From assembly GCA_013398955.1 (NCBI GenBank), contig VWPU01002951.1:31595-95594 (forward strand): a DNA stretch of 64,000 nt, given 5' to 3'. Under the pieces are notes generated by a model. That model did no database searches. It had not been told where the DNA came from and saw only the letters and a list, made by a program, of their open reading frames with translations. Made by a program: the position numbers and the translations under genes. This document shows, piece after piece, positions 1 through 13,098 of the stretch (positions are counted from its first letter, which is position 1; each line of letters starts with the position of its first letter). The stretch is from Callaeas wilsoni (lineage: Eukaryota > Chordata > Aves > Passeriformes > Callaeidae).

Positions 1-2690
1 CTAGAATGCTGCTTACACATTTCAAAACTGATGTTATTTACTATTGCCTTTTTCCATCCTTCGGTTTCTGATATACTGAATTTCACGATAAGATTGAAAT
101 TTGCCTTTCAGAAACAGTGTGTACCTTATTTGCTGCATCTGAAAAGCAGGTGTTCTCAAGCCAATCTGAATATTTTGAGCAAATCCCTGCTTTGAAATGC
201 AAACGAATTTGCAATGTCTGCATAGTTTGAGATAAAGCAGTTAACAATGAATTAATCCTTGCTTTATGCAGTTCATTATCAAGAGACTATGACCAGGCCA
301 ACAATGTATTTGGAACATAATAGGGTCGTGCCGAACAGGTAGAGACTATTCAAACTAAGCACTTACAGTTGCAGTAACTCTCATTTTTGAGGACTGCATA
401 AAATAACACAATAAGCCTGATATAATTTTTTGTGTTTGCCCCAAAAGCTGGTGCCTAGGTCCAGTCTAGCCTTATTTCAGAACCAAAGACTCCCGGATGG
501 TACTAAAATTTTGTCATATGAGGAATTTTGAGCAAATTTTGTCTTAAATGAAAAAAGGCTACATTTCAGGGGAGCTGGCGTTTTAAACTTAAAAGGTTGT
601 TCCAAAACCATGTGATTTTCATGAGAAGTTCATGTACTCTGAAAATCTAAATCATTGATGATAAATACGTCAGAAATACTCTCTATATCGGCTACAGTTT
701 GAACCTTTCTTTTCACCAGGCAGTGTAGTTGGTTCAGGTTTGGATTCAAGTGCCTGATGGAAAAAGGGTGATGTAGTGGCAGCAATGGAGTTCCCATGGC
801 AGTCAGTGTGAATGGTGGGAGAAACAGGCCTCCAGCACAAAATTAGTACTCACCAGTAAAATGATACTGTGCAATACTTTATCTAAACAAAAATTGTGGC
901 CAGTGATCTTCAGCCCCGCTGCTCTGTCTCTGCTGAGACTCTGTAGAGAAAGGGATAGAGCTGAGCACCTTTAGCACTCCTGTGTGCTGAGGACACGGCA
1001 CAGCTGAGGGGAGAAGCCTCATTGTGCAGACCTGGGAAGGACCTGCTGAGCTTGACTCTGTGGGATGAGGGAAAAAGACTGTGTAGGAAACAGATTGCAG
1101 GTGACCCCTTTGTAGCCCGACTCCTACTGGGGCTCTGGGCGTGACCCCTCTCCTAGCCCTAAGCCTTCTTGAGGGCTGAGCTGAGCCTTAGCCATGCACC
1201 CCCACCCTTTTGCAGGTGAGAAAGACCTCAGAGAAGGACTTAACTGCAGGCTAGAACTTTCCCTGGCTGAAATTTAAAATAGAAATGCACTCCTTCTCCC
1301 ATTCATATATGTCGTGGTTCAATTAAGAGAGAACAGCCTAGATAGAAAAGTGAGGGGAAAACTTTCTGAGTAGCTTGGTGGAAAGTAAACAGTTTTTAAC
1401 TTATTCGCTTATTTTTGTTTTGTTTTGTTTTTTTAACAATATAATGCTGTTATACCTCCCCATAACTCTGTCACAACTTTGTAAGGCACTGTCATAAGTG
1501 AGGAGTTTGTTCATTAGATTCCTTTTTATATTCTGGAATTAGATACTCAGTGGTGAGATGCTGTACAATTATTTACTTGAATACAGTAGTTTCTTCCCAT
1601 TACTGCAGATTTTTTTGCTCAGTATGTTTTGATGACTTGTATTCATGATCTGCAGACTGCTGAAATGGAGGACTTCAGTTTTGCCTGTCTCTAATCACTG
1701 TAGTACATAATAACAGATGGCAGCATTCCTAAACTGCCTTGTTCAACAAATGGTATGAGACAGATATTTTAATGATTTCATCATCCCGATTAATAATAAT
1801 TATTATTATCACGAATTGAGAATGAATCTTCAACTTCATATGATATAAACCTCTTGACCTACATTTTTGGGATTGCTAGCAATTCTGGTTGCCTCAATTT
1901 TTGAGCCTACAGAGAACAGACTGTAAAGACTCCTGAGTTTCAGCCCAAACTGAGCAACACGTATTTGAAGATTAGACTGCTTTAAGGGATATTATGTTAG
2001 TCTAGAAAATAACTCTTTGCTTTTTAACATGTTGGGCCTCCTTACATAGTTTGCCTCTTGTTCAGTTCAGGTATTGGTGCTTTTTTCCTTATAGCTAATA
2101 GAGACAAAATATAAAATAAAAATTTGCATTATGTTTCAAAAGAGCAAATTTGTCCATGCTTTTATCATGACCTATCTGAACTAGTTATGCTTAAAATGAA
2201 GAGGCTCATTTCCCCACTGTCTGAAGATACAACCAAGCAGAGCAGCAGTGACAGACTAGAGGGAACACTTCCTCTCTGTGCTGACTCTTTTATTTTATTA
2301 CCATAATATACTGTATTGATGACCTCAAGAGACTTTGGGGGTCCAAAGGTTATTGGACTGCAATCAGTATTGGATCTGAGGTCTTCTTCCAGCTAAAAAA
2401 TCAGGATTCAATAAAAGCTGAGCTGAGACCAGGTCTCTACTACAGCCTCATGGTCTGGCAGAGATATTTTTCTAGTTTAAATTGCAAAGCACTCTCCTAT
2501 TCTAATACTGATACATTTTGTGAAAGACAGAGTTTGCACATTTTCTTTATTCAGAATAACCTTTAAAATATAAAACAAAGGAATTATTTTAAAAAGATTC
2601 TCATTCATGAGCTACTTCTCAAATCATTATCTTACTGCCTGATAGTACTAATGAGACCAAACATTCAATTTTTTTCAAGGTCTTGAAGAC
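1..2690. other. AT-rich non-coding stretch, no gene seen
   Basis: No reading frame here exceeds about 60 codons and none resembles a known protein. A GC-richer patch at about 900-1260 stands out from the AT-rich surroundings but has no recognisable repeat or splice pattern. A perfect 18-bp AT palindrome made of TAA and TTA triplets lies at 1791-1808, and a short T4G tract at 1411-1434. I see nothing else that can be named. Confidence 0.6.
1411..1434 (+). repeat. (TTTTG)n simple repeat
   Basis: A short T-rich run with TTTTG periodicity reads on the plus strand. It is one of several such tracts in the window (14.6, 17.95 and 62.2 kb), all with T on the plus strand. Confidence 0.7.
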
Positions 2691-2774
2691 AGTGTCCTCA
2701 TGTATGCCAGAAGGAAATAATCTCTTTTTTAAAGTGTCCTCATGTATCTCAGCAGGAAATAATCTCTTTTTTAA
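2691..2774. repeat. 42-bp tandem duplication (two copies)
   Basis: Two adjacent 42-bp units, 2691-2732 and 2733-2774, both begin AGTGTCCTCATGTAT and end in AATCTCTTTTTTAA. They differ at only three positions by eye, which points to a fairly recent local duplication. The unit is non-coding. The 42-bp length is a multiple of three, but no frame runs through it. Confidence 0.9.
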
Positions 2775-3701
2775 AAATTAATAAAGAAAAATTACGTTAA
2801 CTTCTACAGGTGCTGTGTCAAAGTCCCTATCCAGCTCTCAAGAATTTTAAAGTTAATCTTTTCAAATTTTATTTTAACAAGTTTCCACCACTGATGATAG
2901 CAGAAGGAAAACAGTTATATCAATGTAAGGAAGAAAGTGCTCAACAGTGCTTCAAGAGTATTTTAAACCGAGGTTTCTATCAGTATTTCTTAAAGATTCT
3001 GTACCCACATGTAACGGGCTAAGACAACTAAGAACAGGTGAAAAGGTGGCATAGCTGGCTGTAAACAGCTATTCGTGACTAAAGATCTTAAAGGACATTG
3101 AATTGACCATGCTGAATGTAAAAATTGAGTAAGGTGCCGAAAAAACTTCAGGCATAATTCATTTCCTGAAGACTTATAATTAAGTCAGTCTACCAAATTA
3201 AGGAGGTCATGGAGCTGCCACAAATGCTGCATTAGGAATCATTCATTTTGGTCTTCTTACATATACATAAAAGCAAAAGGAACAGGACTACCTAAATAAT
3301 CAATTTTTTCGTCTAGTTTTTCTATTGTGAATTTGCTTGACTTGAAATGCTCTATCATTGATTTTTGTTTTACTCTTTTTTCCCCGGTTAAACTGTCTTT
3401 CAGGATTTATCATCTTCTTCCCATAAAGATTCATTTGTAATAAAATCAACCCACTCTGAGTCTTGCTTTCAATAAACTAGTCAGAACCATGGGTCTTGCA
3501 GAGCGGATGTCTGTGTTCAAATTCCTTTTTCTCACTGCTATTTATTATTCCACTAATCTTTGTGGAAAACTTTATCACTAGTATCTGTATATTTAGAATC
3601 ACTGGCAAAGTTGTCCTATAGAACCGGGTTTGACTCTTCCAGTTAACTTTCTCTTTGATGATGGTCTGCCATAGAAAGTTACTTTTTAAAATGCTTTAAA
3701 A
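2775..3701. other. AT-rich non-coding stretch, no gene seen
   Basis: The longest frame (about 70 codons near 2810-3022) is AT-rich, matches nothing I know and has no splice context. The stretch ends at the 3' tail of the minus-strand CR1 element. Confidence 0.55.
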
Positions 3702-4555
3702 TAGAATCATTGTATCATTAAGGTTTGAAAAGTCCTCCAAGATTATCAAGTCCAACCCTTGAATGAACAACACCAGCTTGTCAACTAAACGATAGCACCA
3801 AGTGTCATGTCCAGTTTTTTCTTGAACATTTTCAGTGATGGTGACTCCGCCACTGCCTTGGGCAGCCAGTTCCAATGCCTAACTACTCTTTCAGTGAAGA
3901 AATTCTTCCTGATATCCAACATGAACCTCCCTTGGCACAGCTTGAGGCCATTTCCTCTTGTCCTGTCACTGGCTGCCTGGGAGAAGAGACCAACTCCCAC
4001 CTGGCTACAGCCTCCTCTCAGGTAGTTGTAGAGAGCAATAAGGTCACCCCTGAGCTGCCTTTTCTCCAGGCTAAACACTCCCAGCTCCATCAGCCACTCT
4101 TCCTAGGACTTGTGCTCCAGGACGCGTGCTTCATCAGCTCCACTGCCCTTTTCTGGGCTCTCTCCAACCCCTCAATATCTTTCCTGTAGTGAAGGGCCCA
4201 GGACTGAACACAGAACTCGAGGTGTAGTCTCATCAGTGCCCAGTACAAGGGGACAATCCCTGCCCTGGCCCTGCTGGCCACAGTGTTTTTGATAGAACCC
4301 AGCATGCCGTTGGCCTTTTTGGGCACACGCTGGCCCCTGTTGAACTGACTGCCAACCAGCACCTCCAGGTCCTTTTCCACTGAGCTGCTTTTCAGGCACT
4401 CTGCTCCGAGCCTGGAGCACTGTCTGGGGTTGTTGTGACCCAAGGGCAGGAGCCGGCACTTGGCCTTGTTGAACCTCACACAGATGGTCTTGGCCCATCG
4501 CTCCAAACTGTTCAGATTAAATGTCAATTTGTTGATGTCCAATTGACATTGAGTG
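3702..4555 (-). mobile_element. CR1 LINE, 5'-truncated, minus strand
   Basis: This is the 3' part of a chicken-repeat-1 non-LTR retrotransposon in reverse orientation. On the plus strand it starts with the remnant of the CR1 terminal octamer tail (TAGAATCATTGTATCAT). The typical CR1 3' region follows, including GGTTTGAAAAGTCCTCCAAG near 3722. Read on the minus strand it encodes the C-terminal part of the CR1 ORF2 protein, the region beyond the reverse transcriptase catalytic core. Recognisable blocks include NKAKC, GHNNPRQ, EKDLEVLV, RPHLE-like, [20 protein letters not shown] and [10 protein letters not shown]. The 5' end is truncated, as usual for LINEs copied by target-primed reverse transcription. 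The exact left boundary of the truncation is uncertain by some tens of bases because an inverted repeat sits there. Confidence 0.93.
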
Positions 4556-4563
4556 TCCACCAA
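3785..4563 (-). pseudogene. CR1 ORF2 C-terminal fragment, frameshifted
   Basis: Two minus-strand frames carry consecutive parts of the CR1 ORF2 protein. The upstream one (4563 down to 4090) holds about 157 residues with NNPRQ and VASRARA-type blocks. The downstream one (4090 down to 3785) holds about 101 residues with [25 protein letters not shown] and ESPSLKMF. They lie in different reading frames. The homology passes from one to the other around 4100-4140, so at least one frameshifting indel has occurred. The reverse transcriptase core and the endonuclease domain are missing, so the fragment cannot be active. In an intact CR1 this protein nicks the target and copies the element RNA. Here it is a fossil with no evidence of a host role. 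Confidence 0.88.
4520..4550. repeat. 10-bp inverted repeat at CR1 5' edge
   Basis: AATGTCAATT at 4520-4529 and its exact reverse complement AATTGACATT at 4541-4550 flank an 11-nt spacer. It lies where CR1 homology fades out, so it may be a by-product of imperfect 5'-end joining during integration. Confidence 0.75.
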
Positions 4564-7500
4564 TTAGGAATTCATTTCCATGTGCCTTCTTGACATAATT
4601 CAATGGTTTATTCCTTTTACCCCAGGAAGTAAAAATCCTGGCATAACTCTAAGAATCTTGCATCTACATAGGTTCTTTGTCAATCAAACTCGAAATCTCA
4701 TCAAAAAATGAATTCAAGTTTTTTATGACAAGACCTATTTTCTATTAGATCCTGTTGTCTGGCATTAAATATATTCTGATCCTTTGATTCTTTTTCAACT
4801 GAATTCCATACAACCTTTTCTATTATTCTCCTCTCACTGATATCAGAAAACAGACTAATAGACACCTGAGCTATCCCACATGCTGTTTTTGATAAAATAC
4901 TGGGTTTTATTCTTTTTATGAGAAACATTCTGATATTTCTTCATTAAGACTTGCCAATTTTTCCTTCAATTTCAAGCTATTTAAACTCACTTTCTCTTTC
5001 CTAAGCACTTAGTTGCAATCTGTTCAGCAATACAAACCAAAATGTAGTAAAAAAATATTACATCAGATGTGGCATAAAAGCCACAAGAACTTGCAAACAC
5101 TGCTTGACTTGCAAGGCAAACCACAAGGTGTCAAGGTTGACCTGTATCACCAGCAAACACTAAAAATCTCTTGGCAACACAGGCCTACTTTTCTCACTTT
5201 GTAATGAAATCCCCAAAGGGGTCAATTTTGTACTGTCTAGCTTCATTGCAAATGCTTCACACAACTCTACTGTTAATTCTCCACATGTTATATCCATACT
5301 GCAAAGGATTTTCCAGATTATAGACGGTGACCTCCATCAAACCTCCGATTCTGAAAATAGGAAATCCATTTAGATCTGGTCCACATGAAGAAATTTGCTA
5401 TTACAGTAACTTTATTCGAAAATAATTGTTAAGTTCACAATGCAGTGCAGAATAAAAATGATTTTTACTCCAGAAGGGAGTCCTGTCCAAGAGTAGTAGG
5501 CGTAGGGTTTCCCTACAAAAGCAGAGGGACTAGGAGGCTGGCAGGACAGTGAGGTTAACTGGGTAGGGTACTCATTGACTCAGACCCCATCTCAGAGCCC
5601 CCAAGGAAGGTGAGCAGCACAGGGCTATCACAGTAACTCTGCTCAGCTGAGAGCCCAGTGATGTGCAGGCACATCTGTCGCGGCAGAGCTGAGTAGCTAG
5701 CAGACATTCTTGTAGTACTTCTGCCATGCTTTCAGTGAAGGTGTCTCAGTGGAGAAGAAGATTCTCTAGGTTAGTGCCTGCAGTTGTCTAGTGCAAGAAG
5801 GATTTAATATGCTATGTCTAATTTTTGCTTGTGTAATATGTAGCCATGTCAGTGGATTTCAGCGAAGCAACAATCTCTGTACCAGAGTCTTGAGCATCTC
5901 ACCTGTAGTTTTCTGTTACTATTGTTATGAGAGAAAGTCTCGGTTGAGGCTGTGAAATTTTACCAAATTTCTAAAATCTGTTTTCTTAAGCATTCTCAGA
6001 AGCTCTGCTTTCAGGTGTAACAGGAAAAGCAATACTTAGCATGCTTCCATCATTAGGTAGAAAGCTCTTCCTTCTTTTTCACTGGATGAAGATTAAAATT
6101 CTTTACTGAAAAAAAAGTGTAATTTTGTAGCATAAAAGGATTTGTTAGAGATGCAACCATTGTGAGCAATCCAGTTGTAAGAACTTAGTTACCACTTGTC
6201 AACCAAGATGCTAAAATGGCTCATCTGCAGGTTTCTCCTTTTTGCAAAAACAAAGTGAAACCGAAGAAGAGGTTTATGCTAATAGATTTTATTTTACAAC
6301 TGCAGCAGGCACAAGACAAGCAGGTCACATAGACTTGTACACTGTGGATGTCTGATGAGCAATAATTTGCCAACTGTGATAAAGAATTGCTTGTAATTGT
6401 AAGAATATATGCTATTATATTCTTTTAATTTTATCTCTCTATTGTAGCAGTATACTTACTTTAGACTCAGGAGACTTTGAGAAAATTTAATTATTCAAAA
6501 ACTTCTGAATATGAGGATGCAAAAGTGCTTCGATGTTGTTCCTTGATTCAAATTTTACTGTAGTTGAAGTTTTCATAAGCAGATAGTTCTCTAACTTAAG
6601 ATTCAGGGACATGTAGTAAAGATTTATGATCCCAAACTCAGGTGACTTCTTGAATAAGTGGTGTTTTCTTGTGTCAATAATAAATATTTTTAAGAAGTAG
6701 AGCAGCTTTAACTCCATCAGCCTTGGGTTATGTTTCAATGGCAGTGGCTTTCTAACTCTTTTTAGCAAGCAGATACACAAACAACTACTGAAATTCTTCA
6801 AAAGGCTCTAAATGCATATGAATTGTCCATTTGACTTTTCCAGGGTCCTGTGGTTTTGCTTAAATGGACTAGATATGGTCTTGTTTACTTACTTAGAGAT
6901 GTGCCAAAATCTTCAAATTTGAGTCTATCAAGGTGAGAGGTTCTAAACAAAATGAAGAAACACTACAGCAGGTTGCTTTCACGGTTCATGTAGCTCCGTG
7001 CAAGAGGAGCAGGACACTTTAGCAGCGCGCTGACCAGTAAAGACCAGAAACTGCTTCTGGAAAACAAATGTTTTGTACTTGTTTGTACTGGGACACTAAG
7101 AGTCAATAGCTTTGTTTCCTCATTCCACTGAGAATTCAGGTACAGTCTATCATGTTTAAAAAATGTCATGCAGTTTGTCATTCCTAAACAGCACTCGCTT
7201 GCATTGGTCTTTTTTTTTCCTTTTCTTTTCCTACTTGGAAAATCTAGAGCTCTTATAATACAATAATAATGTTCCTAATGATATTGTTCCTGACTGTAAT
7301 AGATAAGTGGTGAGCTAACCACTTTAAAACAGCTGTGTTGTATCACTGACGCTGTCAAGTCTGATAGTTACAGCTTAAATATATTTGTCTTTCTTGTTGC
7401 ATGCATATAATACCCACAAATATATATGAGTCAACGTATAGGGAGATACCATGCTCTGTGTATCTTTATCAAACATGGGCACATAAATTGAAAGACATGT

Positions 7501-8040
7501 GTGATGAACAGATATATTCCTTCTACACATACAGAGCTTTACTGATAGAGTAATATGTTAGTAAGATCTTACCTCATCACCAGTACAAACTCACGAATAA
7601 GTAATCACTTAAAATATCCAGAGCTCATTTGTTCTCTGCTTATCCTTTGTTTTTTCTTTTCCCTTTCACTGCCAATATGTCACTGATCCATGTTTGGCTT
7701 GACCCCACCTCAAAAGTTTTGCCCTCATGACTGTGAAAGACAGAAGGATGATAGTCATATTCTTAATACTTTTTTTTTTTTACTAATATAAACCATACAC
7801 AATTCTCAATTTTCAATATCTGTGCCTCTTTTCCAGTGAAGATAGTATGAGCTAAGTGGTTTGTAAGAGCTAAATGGTCTGACTTTGCTTGATGTGATTC
7901 TTCCACCAGGATGTCTATTAGCAGCATTATCTTCAACTGTATAAATAGATATAAAAGAGGACATATCTCCATAGCCAGAGATACAACTGTAAAAACTGTA
8001 ATAAAGTTGTGATCATAACACCATATATCACATCACATTA
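4556..8040. other. AT-rich non-coding stretch, no gene seen
   Basis: There is no recognisable exon or repeat. The longest frame is a 104-codon minus-strand frame at 6487-6801. It is rich in Leu, Lys and Phe, as expected for chance translation of AT-rich DNA, and matches no family I know. A GC-richer patch at about 5470-5720 has no identifiable content. Confidence 0.55.
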
Positions 8041-8346
8041 GTTTTCTGTTTTGAGGTTTATGGTTTTTTCGCTTTTGTTTTGGGATTTTTTTGTTGGTTT
8101 GTTGTTTTGCTTGTTGTGGGTTTGTTTTACTGGTTTGGTTGTTGGTTTTGGTTTTATGTTTGGTTATTGTTGTTTTTTGTTGTTGGGGGGTTGGTTTTTT
8201 GTTTGGTTGGGTTTTGGTGATTTGGGTTTTGTTGGTTGGTTGCTTGCTTGCTTGGTTAGTTTTTGGGGATTTTGAGAGTTTTTTGGGTTTTTTGGGATTT
8301 TTGGTTTTGGAGGTTTGTTTGTTTGTTGGTTTGTGGAGGTTTTTTC
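8041..8346 (+). repeat. G/T-only low-complexity tract (TTTTGG-like)
   Basis: About 300 bp are almost entirely G and T on the plus strand, so the complement is almost entirely A and C. The units are irregular: TTTTGG, GTTT, GGTTGGTTGCTTGCTTGC, TTTTTTGGG. There are many GG and GGG runs, including a G6 near 8187. The frames across it (74 and 91 codons) encode only Phe, Leu, Val, Gly, Trp and Cys and are artefacts of composition. Its length and impurity suggest a decayed, expanded simple repeat, possibly from the A-rich tail of an old retroelement lying in reverse. Confidence 0.85.
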
Positions 8347-11300
8347 GACTGTGTAAGAATGAATAGCTGTATAAATACCTCTATGTCAATGGAGTAAAAC
8401 AAAAAGAATGGTCAGTAAAACATTAGGTCTTCATACATCTGCCTAATAAATTGTTCACGTAAAACCAAACACAGTATCAGAATTCAGCTATTTTCTTTGA
8501 CAAGGGAACATCATTTTTACCTGACTATGGATTTTAAATTTGTTTGAGGCTTCCTGGAGTCTAACAGGGCCTGGAAAGCATCCTCATAGCAGAGAAACTT
8601 GGGTTCTTTGGGAAAGAAAATAATATAGCTTCTCCCTCTCTCACAGTAATCAGCATATAGCACTAATTCAGCTAAGAAAAAAGAGGGTACTACTGCCTAA
8701 GCTTTGCTGAATCTCATTTCTATGATTTCTTCATAGAATAATGCTATTTTAAAATCCCTGACATAGATCATGTATTGGCTTTTTTCTTTTCCTGTATGAA
8801 ATACACTGGTATAGAGCACTGTGTTCTAGTCCAAGCAGTAATTTGCGAAAGCAATTGCATCTATATTATTACTAACAAGTCCTATGATTTCTAGTCATTA
8901 TGCATTTGTAGTGATTGAATGTGACCGTTGGGAGAAAGGCATAACATTAGTTAATACCCATAGAAAAGGAGTTTGATGGATCCAAGGGATACAGCCTGAG
9001 TGTGCAATAGGACTCAGAACAAGCAGACAGACCAGTTTATTCCCTCAGTGTCTGCATCTTGCTCTGATGAACAGAAATTATGAGTTAGCTGAGTTTTCTT
9101 ATAAGTACTGTGTTAGGTAACACACACACACACACGTATGCAAACTAATGGAAAGCAGACTAGACTTACTGGTCTCATTCTTCAAGGAAGATGAAGTAGT
9201 TACATCAGCCAAAGGTTTTCATATACAAAATATTAAATCCACATAGACATTGTTGGCTACTCAGAACTCCAGTGAAACATCCACTTGGGAGTACACACCA
9301 CATGGAGGGAAAAGAAACCATAAGTAGGGATGTAAATATTTTTTTAGTCTAAGCAAAATATTTCCTAAGCAAGAGACTTCTTGAGTTAATACTTTACTAT
9401 AAATATTCTGTCTCTAAAATCTTTGTTTTCCTCCTTGCATCATCTCCCTCCAGCCCTGCTCCTGAAAGAGAGTCAGCAGCACAGGCTACAGCACAGCTGA
9501 ACTTCTGCACTTCCTTTTAATAAGGACAGATATGCAGGGAACCAGAAACTGAGTAATCAGTTTACCCAGCTAGAGACAGGCTCTCTTCTCATCTGAGAAA
9601 AGCATGTTATTTGCTGAGGTTGATATGGTATATCATTGCTAACATTATTTTAGGCACAATTTTTCTACTGCCCTGATGTTCCTCTTTCTCATCTATTCCA
9701 CATAGCAAAGTACCACATTTACGGTTGCAAGCATTACACCCTACTTTGGAATATTTTCCACACATTGTACTTCTCTATATTTTAAAATTACGTGGTCTGA
9801 CTTTAGTGTAAAAATCACTAATGCTGAGTCATCTTGACTTGGAAGCAGCATTTTAAACAATTTTCCAAACCCAATAATAAAACAAATATACAAATATTGC
9901 ATTACTTCCAGTAAGGATTTCATAATGGTGTCCTCCATGAAAAAGTGAATAAGGCAACTTGAGTTCACTAGCTCTATTTATGTTGTTTATTTCTTTAATA
10001 TTGAAAGAAAAATTCATGGTGTAGATGTCTATCTTTACACCAAGAGTCAAGCCCCAGGCATTCCTTAGAGACTTTTTCTGGTATCTTGAGAAGACGGCAC
10101 AGAAGGGTGTATCTGTGGCAGCAATTTGAAATTTGCACCCTCTGGCAGATCTCTTTCCATCCACCCACACTGGAATCATCGTTTCCCAAAGCAGACATGC
10201 CATCGTACAAAGTATGATAAAGACACAGCAGCAAGACCAGCAGCGAGGGTGGAGAGTGGGGGAAGATGAGGAGAGAAAGAAAACCCACACAACATCCTCT
10301 GCCAGTCACCATAAGAAATGTTGTCTGGGAAATCAATTGCTCAAATGCCACAAATGTTCATTGCTTGGTATTAAGGTGTGGCCTGAGCTATTTCTTATAA
10401 AAAGAACAGCAGCACAGTCTGCTCTCGGATAAGCTCATGCATATTCTTTCATGGGAGGAAATTTGGGCTTGGATTTCTCTTGGTTTATATTGACAAAGGC
10501 CAAGCTTATAGAAGCAGGAAATTACATATGAGGACATTATACTTCTGCTTTCACATCTTGCCAAAGACTGAAAAGTCAAACTTTGTCTAAGTTTCTGGAG
10601 GTCAGTTTACCATCCCTTGAAATGTCACAATTTCAACTTATTTCTACACAATAAAATGGGCAAAGCTTGAGATGCCCAGATGGAGACTGCTGCAGAACTG
10701 AGAAGTTATTTTGTGACATTCCAGTGGCAGCTGTAAAAACAAAAGGAGCTCAAAGTTTCCAAACTGCAAGTTATCAACCATTCTAGCCTAATTTTCATTT
10801 ACTCTCCTTTATCTATACTTTATGTATGGTCAAACGTTGCCTCAAGTAATCTATTTTCTTTCCATGATCCAAAGGTAGCCATTTACCTCCATGAGCTAAA
10901 GAAACTTATTTATGTGTCAAGAAACAAATCCCTCAGATTTGGTTGTTGAACAAGTATTGAAGAGTAATACTGAGGTTTTATCTGCCAAATCGTATCTCCT
11001 CACAGGCAAATACCTGTGTTCATGGTACTTTCATCACAGTGCCATTGAATCAGCAAAGTTTGCAAGTTGGGATACTGGTATGAAGAACAGAGACTGCGCT
11101 CCTTTAGCTAATTCTAAACACACAAGGTTCATTGAGATTCTAGAACTGGCTCGTAAAACAGAGTAAAATTAGAAGAGTTTTTGTGAGAATCTGAAAAAAA
11201 AAGTTTGAAATTACTTCCATGCTGAATTCTCATTATCTGTTTCCTCTTGTTTCATTTAACACAAGTTATTTCCATCATGTGTATGAAAAAGAAAAAGCTT

Positions 11301-13098
11301 TCTTAGGCCTGCTTATGTGCTTATTCACGACTGAGAGATGACTTTAATAGGAATTTTTAGAATATTTTGCTTTGTTCTATCTAATCTCCTACTGAGATCA
11401 GTCAGAGTTAAACACCACATCCTTAAAAAGAGGCAGAGATATAATCCTAGTTTAAAATGTCTGATAACTCATTACTCTGGTTGTCCATGCTTATAACTTC
11501 AGGGAAAGAAATAATGATTTGTCATGGGCATAGAGGCCACATGTCTTTCCAAGAGGCTTCCAATGACTCTGACTTGCCAGTATTGCTGTAAATATAGCAC
11601 ACTAATTTAAGCAGTATGTGTGCTCCTCTCTTGACCCTTACTCTAAGATAGCCTATTAATACCTTTTCTGGAGTTTCCTACATGCTCCTGCAATGCAGAG
11701 GGTGGACAGCAGGTGGGAAGGGGTTGGGCATGTGGGAATGCAGCCTACTTCCCCAAAGCCCACACCAGCCCAGCCCAGTGCAGCCCAGAACAGCCTGCCA
11801 GGACAAAGCCAAGTAGGAGAGACCAGGGCAGCACCAGGCAGCAACACAGAGATGGGAAGTCCCCTTCCCGTGCTGCAGTTGCAGCTGCCCTCATTGCTTC
11901 TAGGAAGCAGGGCCCATTTCTGTAGGTGCACCAAGCATGATTCAGTACTAAATTTGTGAGAGCACAGGAGCTGAGAAGCTATAAAATTAGTATGTTAACA
12001 CAGGCTGAAAAGTTTGCTTCCTTAAACTTTTCTCTTCTGTCCCAGAGAAAGGTGGATGTATGGATCAAATCATAGCCGGATTTTGTGTGGTTGTGGAGGG
12101 TCCTTGCTAAGGCTGAATAGCAGAGTTGAAATGTTCCTCTGGAAAGCCAAGGAACTGACTGTCCCTAAGGCTTGAGTGCCTGACAGGACGGTATAGCAGA
12201 ATGCACCCAGTTTAAGTTAAAGTTGTCTTTCTAGTTCTCCAAAAAGAGGTTTCTGAAAATAATGAGACAGTGACACAGTGTCATGTTCACTATTATTCCA
12301 GCCAAATTACCAAGCTTTTCTACTTAAAAGTAATATTTTCACAATACCTTGAGTTAGTGTGTTACCATGCCAAAGCAGAGGAGTTCAGAGCGGCTGGTAG
12401 CATTTCTTGTTCCAGCTCCCTCTTTGGCTCAGCATAGCTGTGAAGATGAAATCTCACTTTTCCAGAGAGCTGTAGCCCATTGCAGCACACTGGGAATGCC
12501 TGCCAGTCGCTACCCTTGGCTTGAGGCATGTGTTACAAATGTTCTTTGTCACAAATGTATGTGACTTACAGCAGGATGTACAAAGGAGGAGCGTATGGGA
12601 GAGGTACAGAGGTTCACTGAACACACACTCTCTGTTGGATTCTACTTTTTTTGGTATTGCCTTTTTTTTCAGTGTTTTCATTAGTAAGGGAGGGAGAAGA
12701 ACAAGGAGGTCCTGATCAGACATCTGGAGCCTTGTTTTATGCTCCCACCCAGTAAACAGGGGTGTTATGCTATGTGTTAGACAACACAACCAATTATTTA
12801 CACTAAGAATCAAACAAAAGACACCAGAGAGAGGGAAGGCAAAATTTTAATATGAACAAATACTATCAATTATTTTCCTGTATATAGGTCATCACTGTAC
12901 TATTACTGAAAATTAATAATGGTCAAGATGTCTTTCCTGAGGTCTCTAATATTTGTTTTATGCAGGTATGGAAACCAGCTGATGAAAACGATGACATTTT
13001 CCCCTTGACTACTTCTGCTTGCACGAATCAAAACTTTAAATATATTTCAACTCAATGGCTTGCACCAGAAATGCTGGAGGATTCATAGGCTCCGGATG
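8347..13098. other. AT-rich non-coding stretch, no gene seen
   Basis: The stretch holds a short CA microsatellite at 9121-9135 and no recognisable repeat family or exon. Overlapping frames at 9741-10432 and 11656-11959 occur on both strands at once and have no family resemblance, so they are read as chance. A slightly GC-richer patch lies at 11690-11930. The frames at 12367-12813 are likewise unremarkable. Confidence 0.5.
9121..9135. repeat. (CA)n microsatellite
   Basis: About seven and a half CA dinucleotides follow GGTAA. This is short and could be polymorphic. Confidence 0.9.

Noticed and set aside
8051..8366. Two overlapping frames of 74 and 91 codons encoding membrane-like Phe/Leu/Val/Trp/Cys proteins
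   Set aside because: They are translations of a G/T-only low-complexity tract. Every frame of such DNA looks hydrophobic, and there is no independent coding signal.
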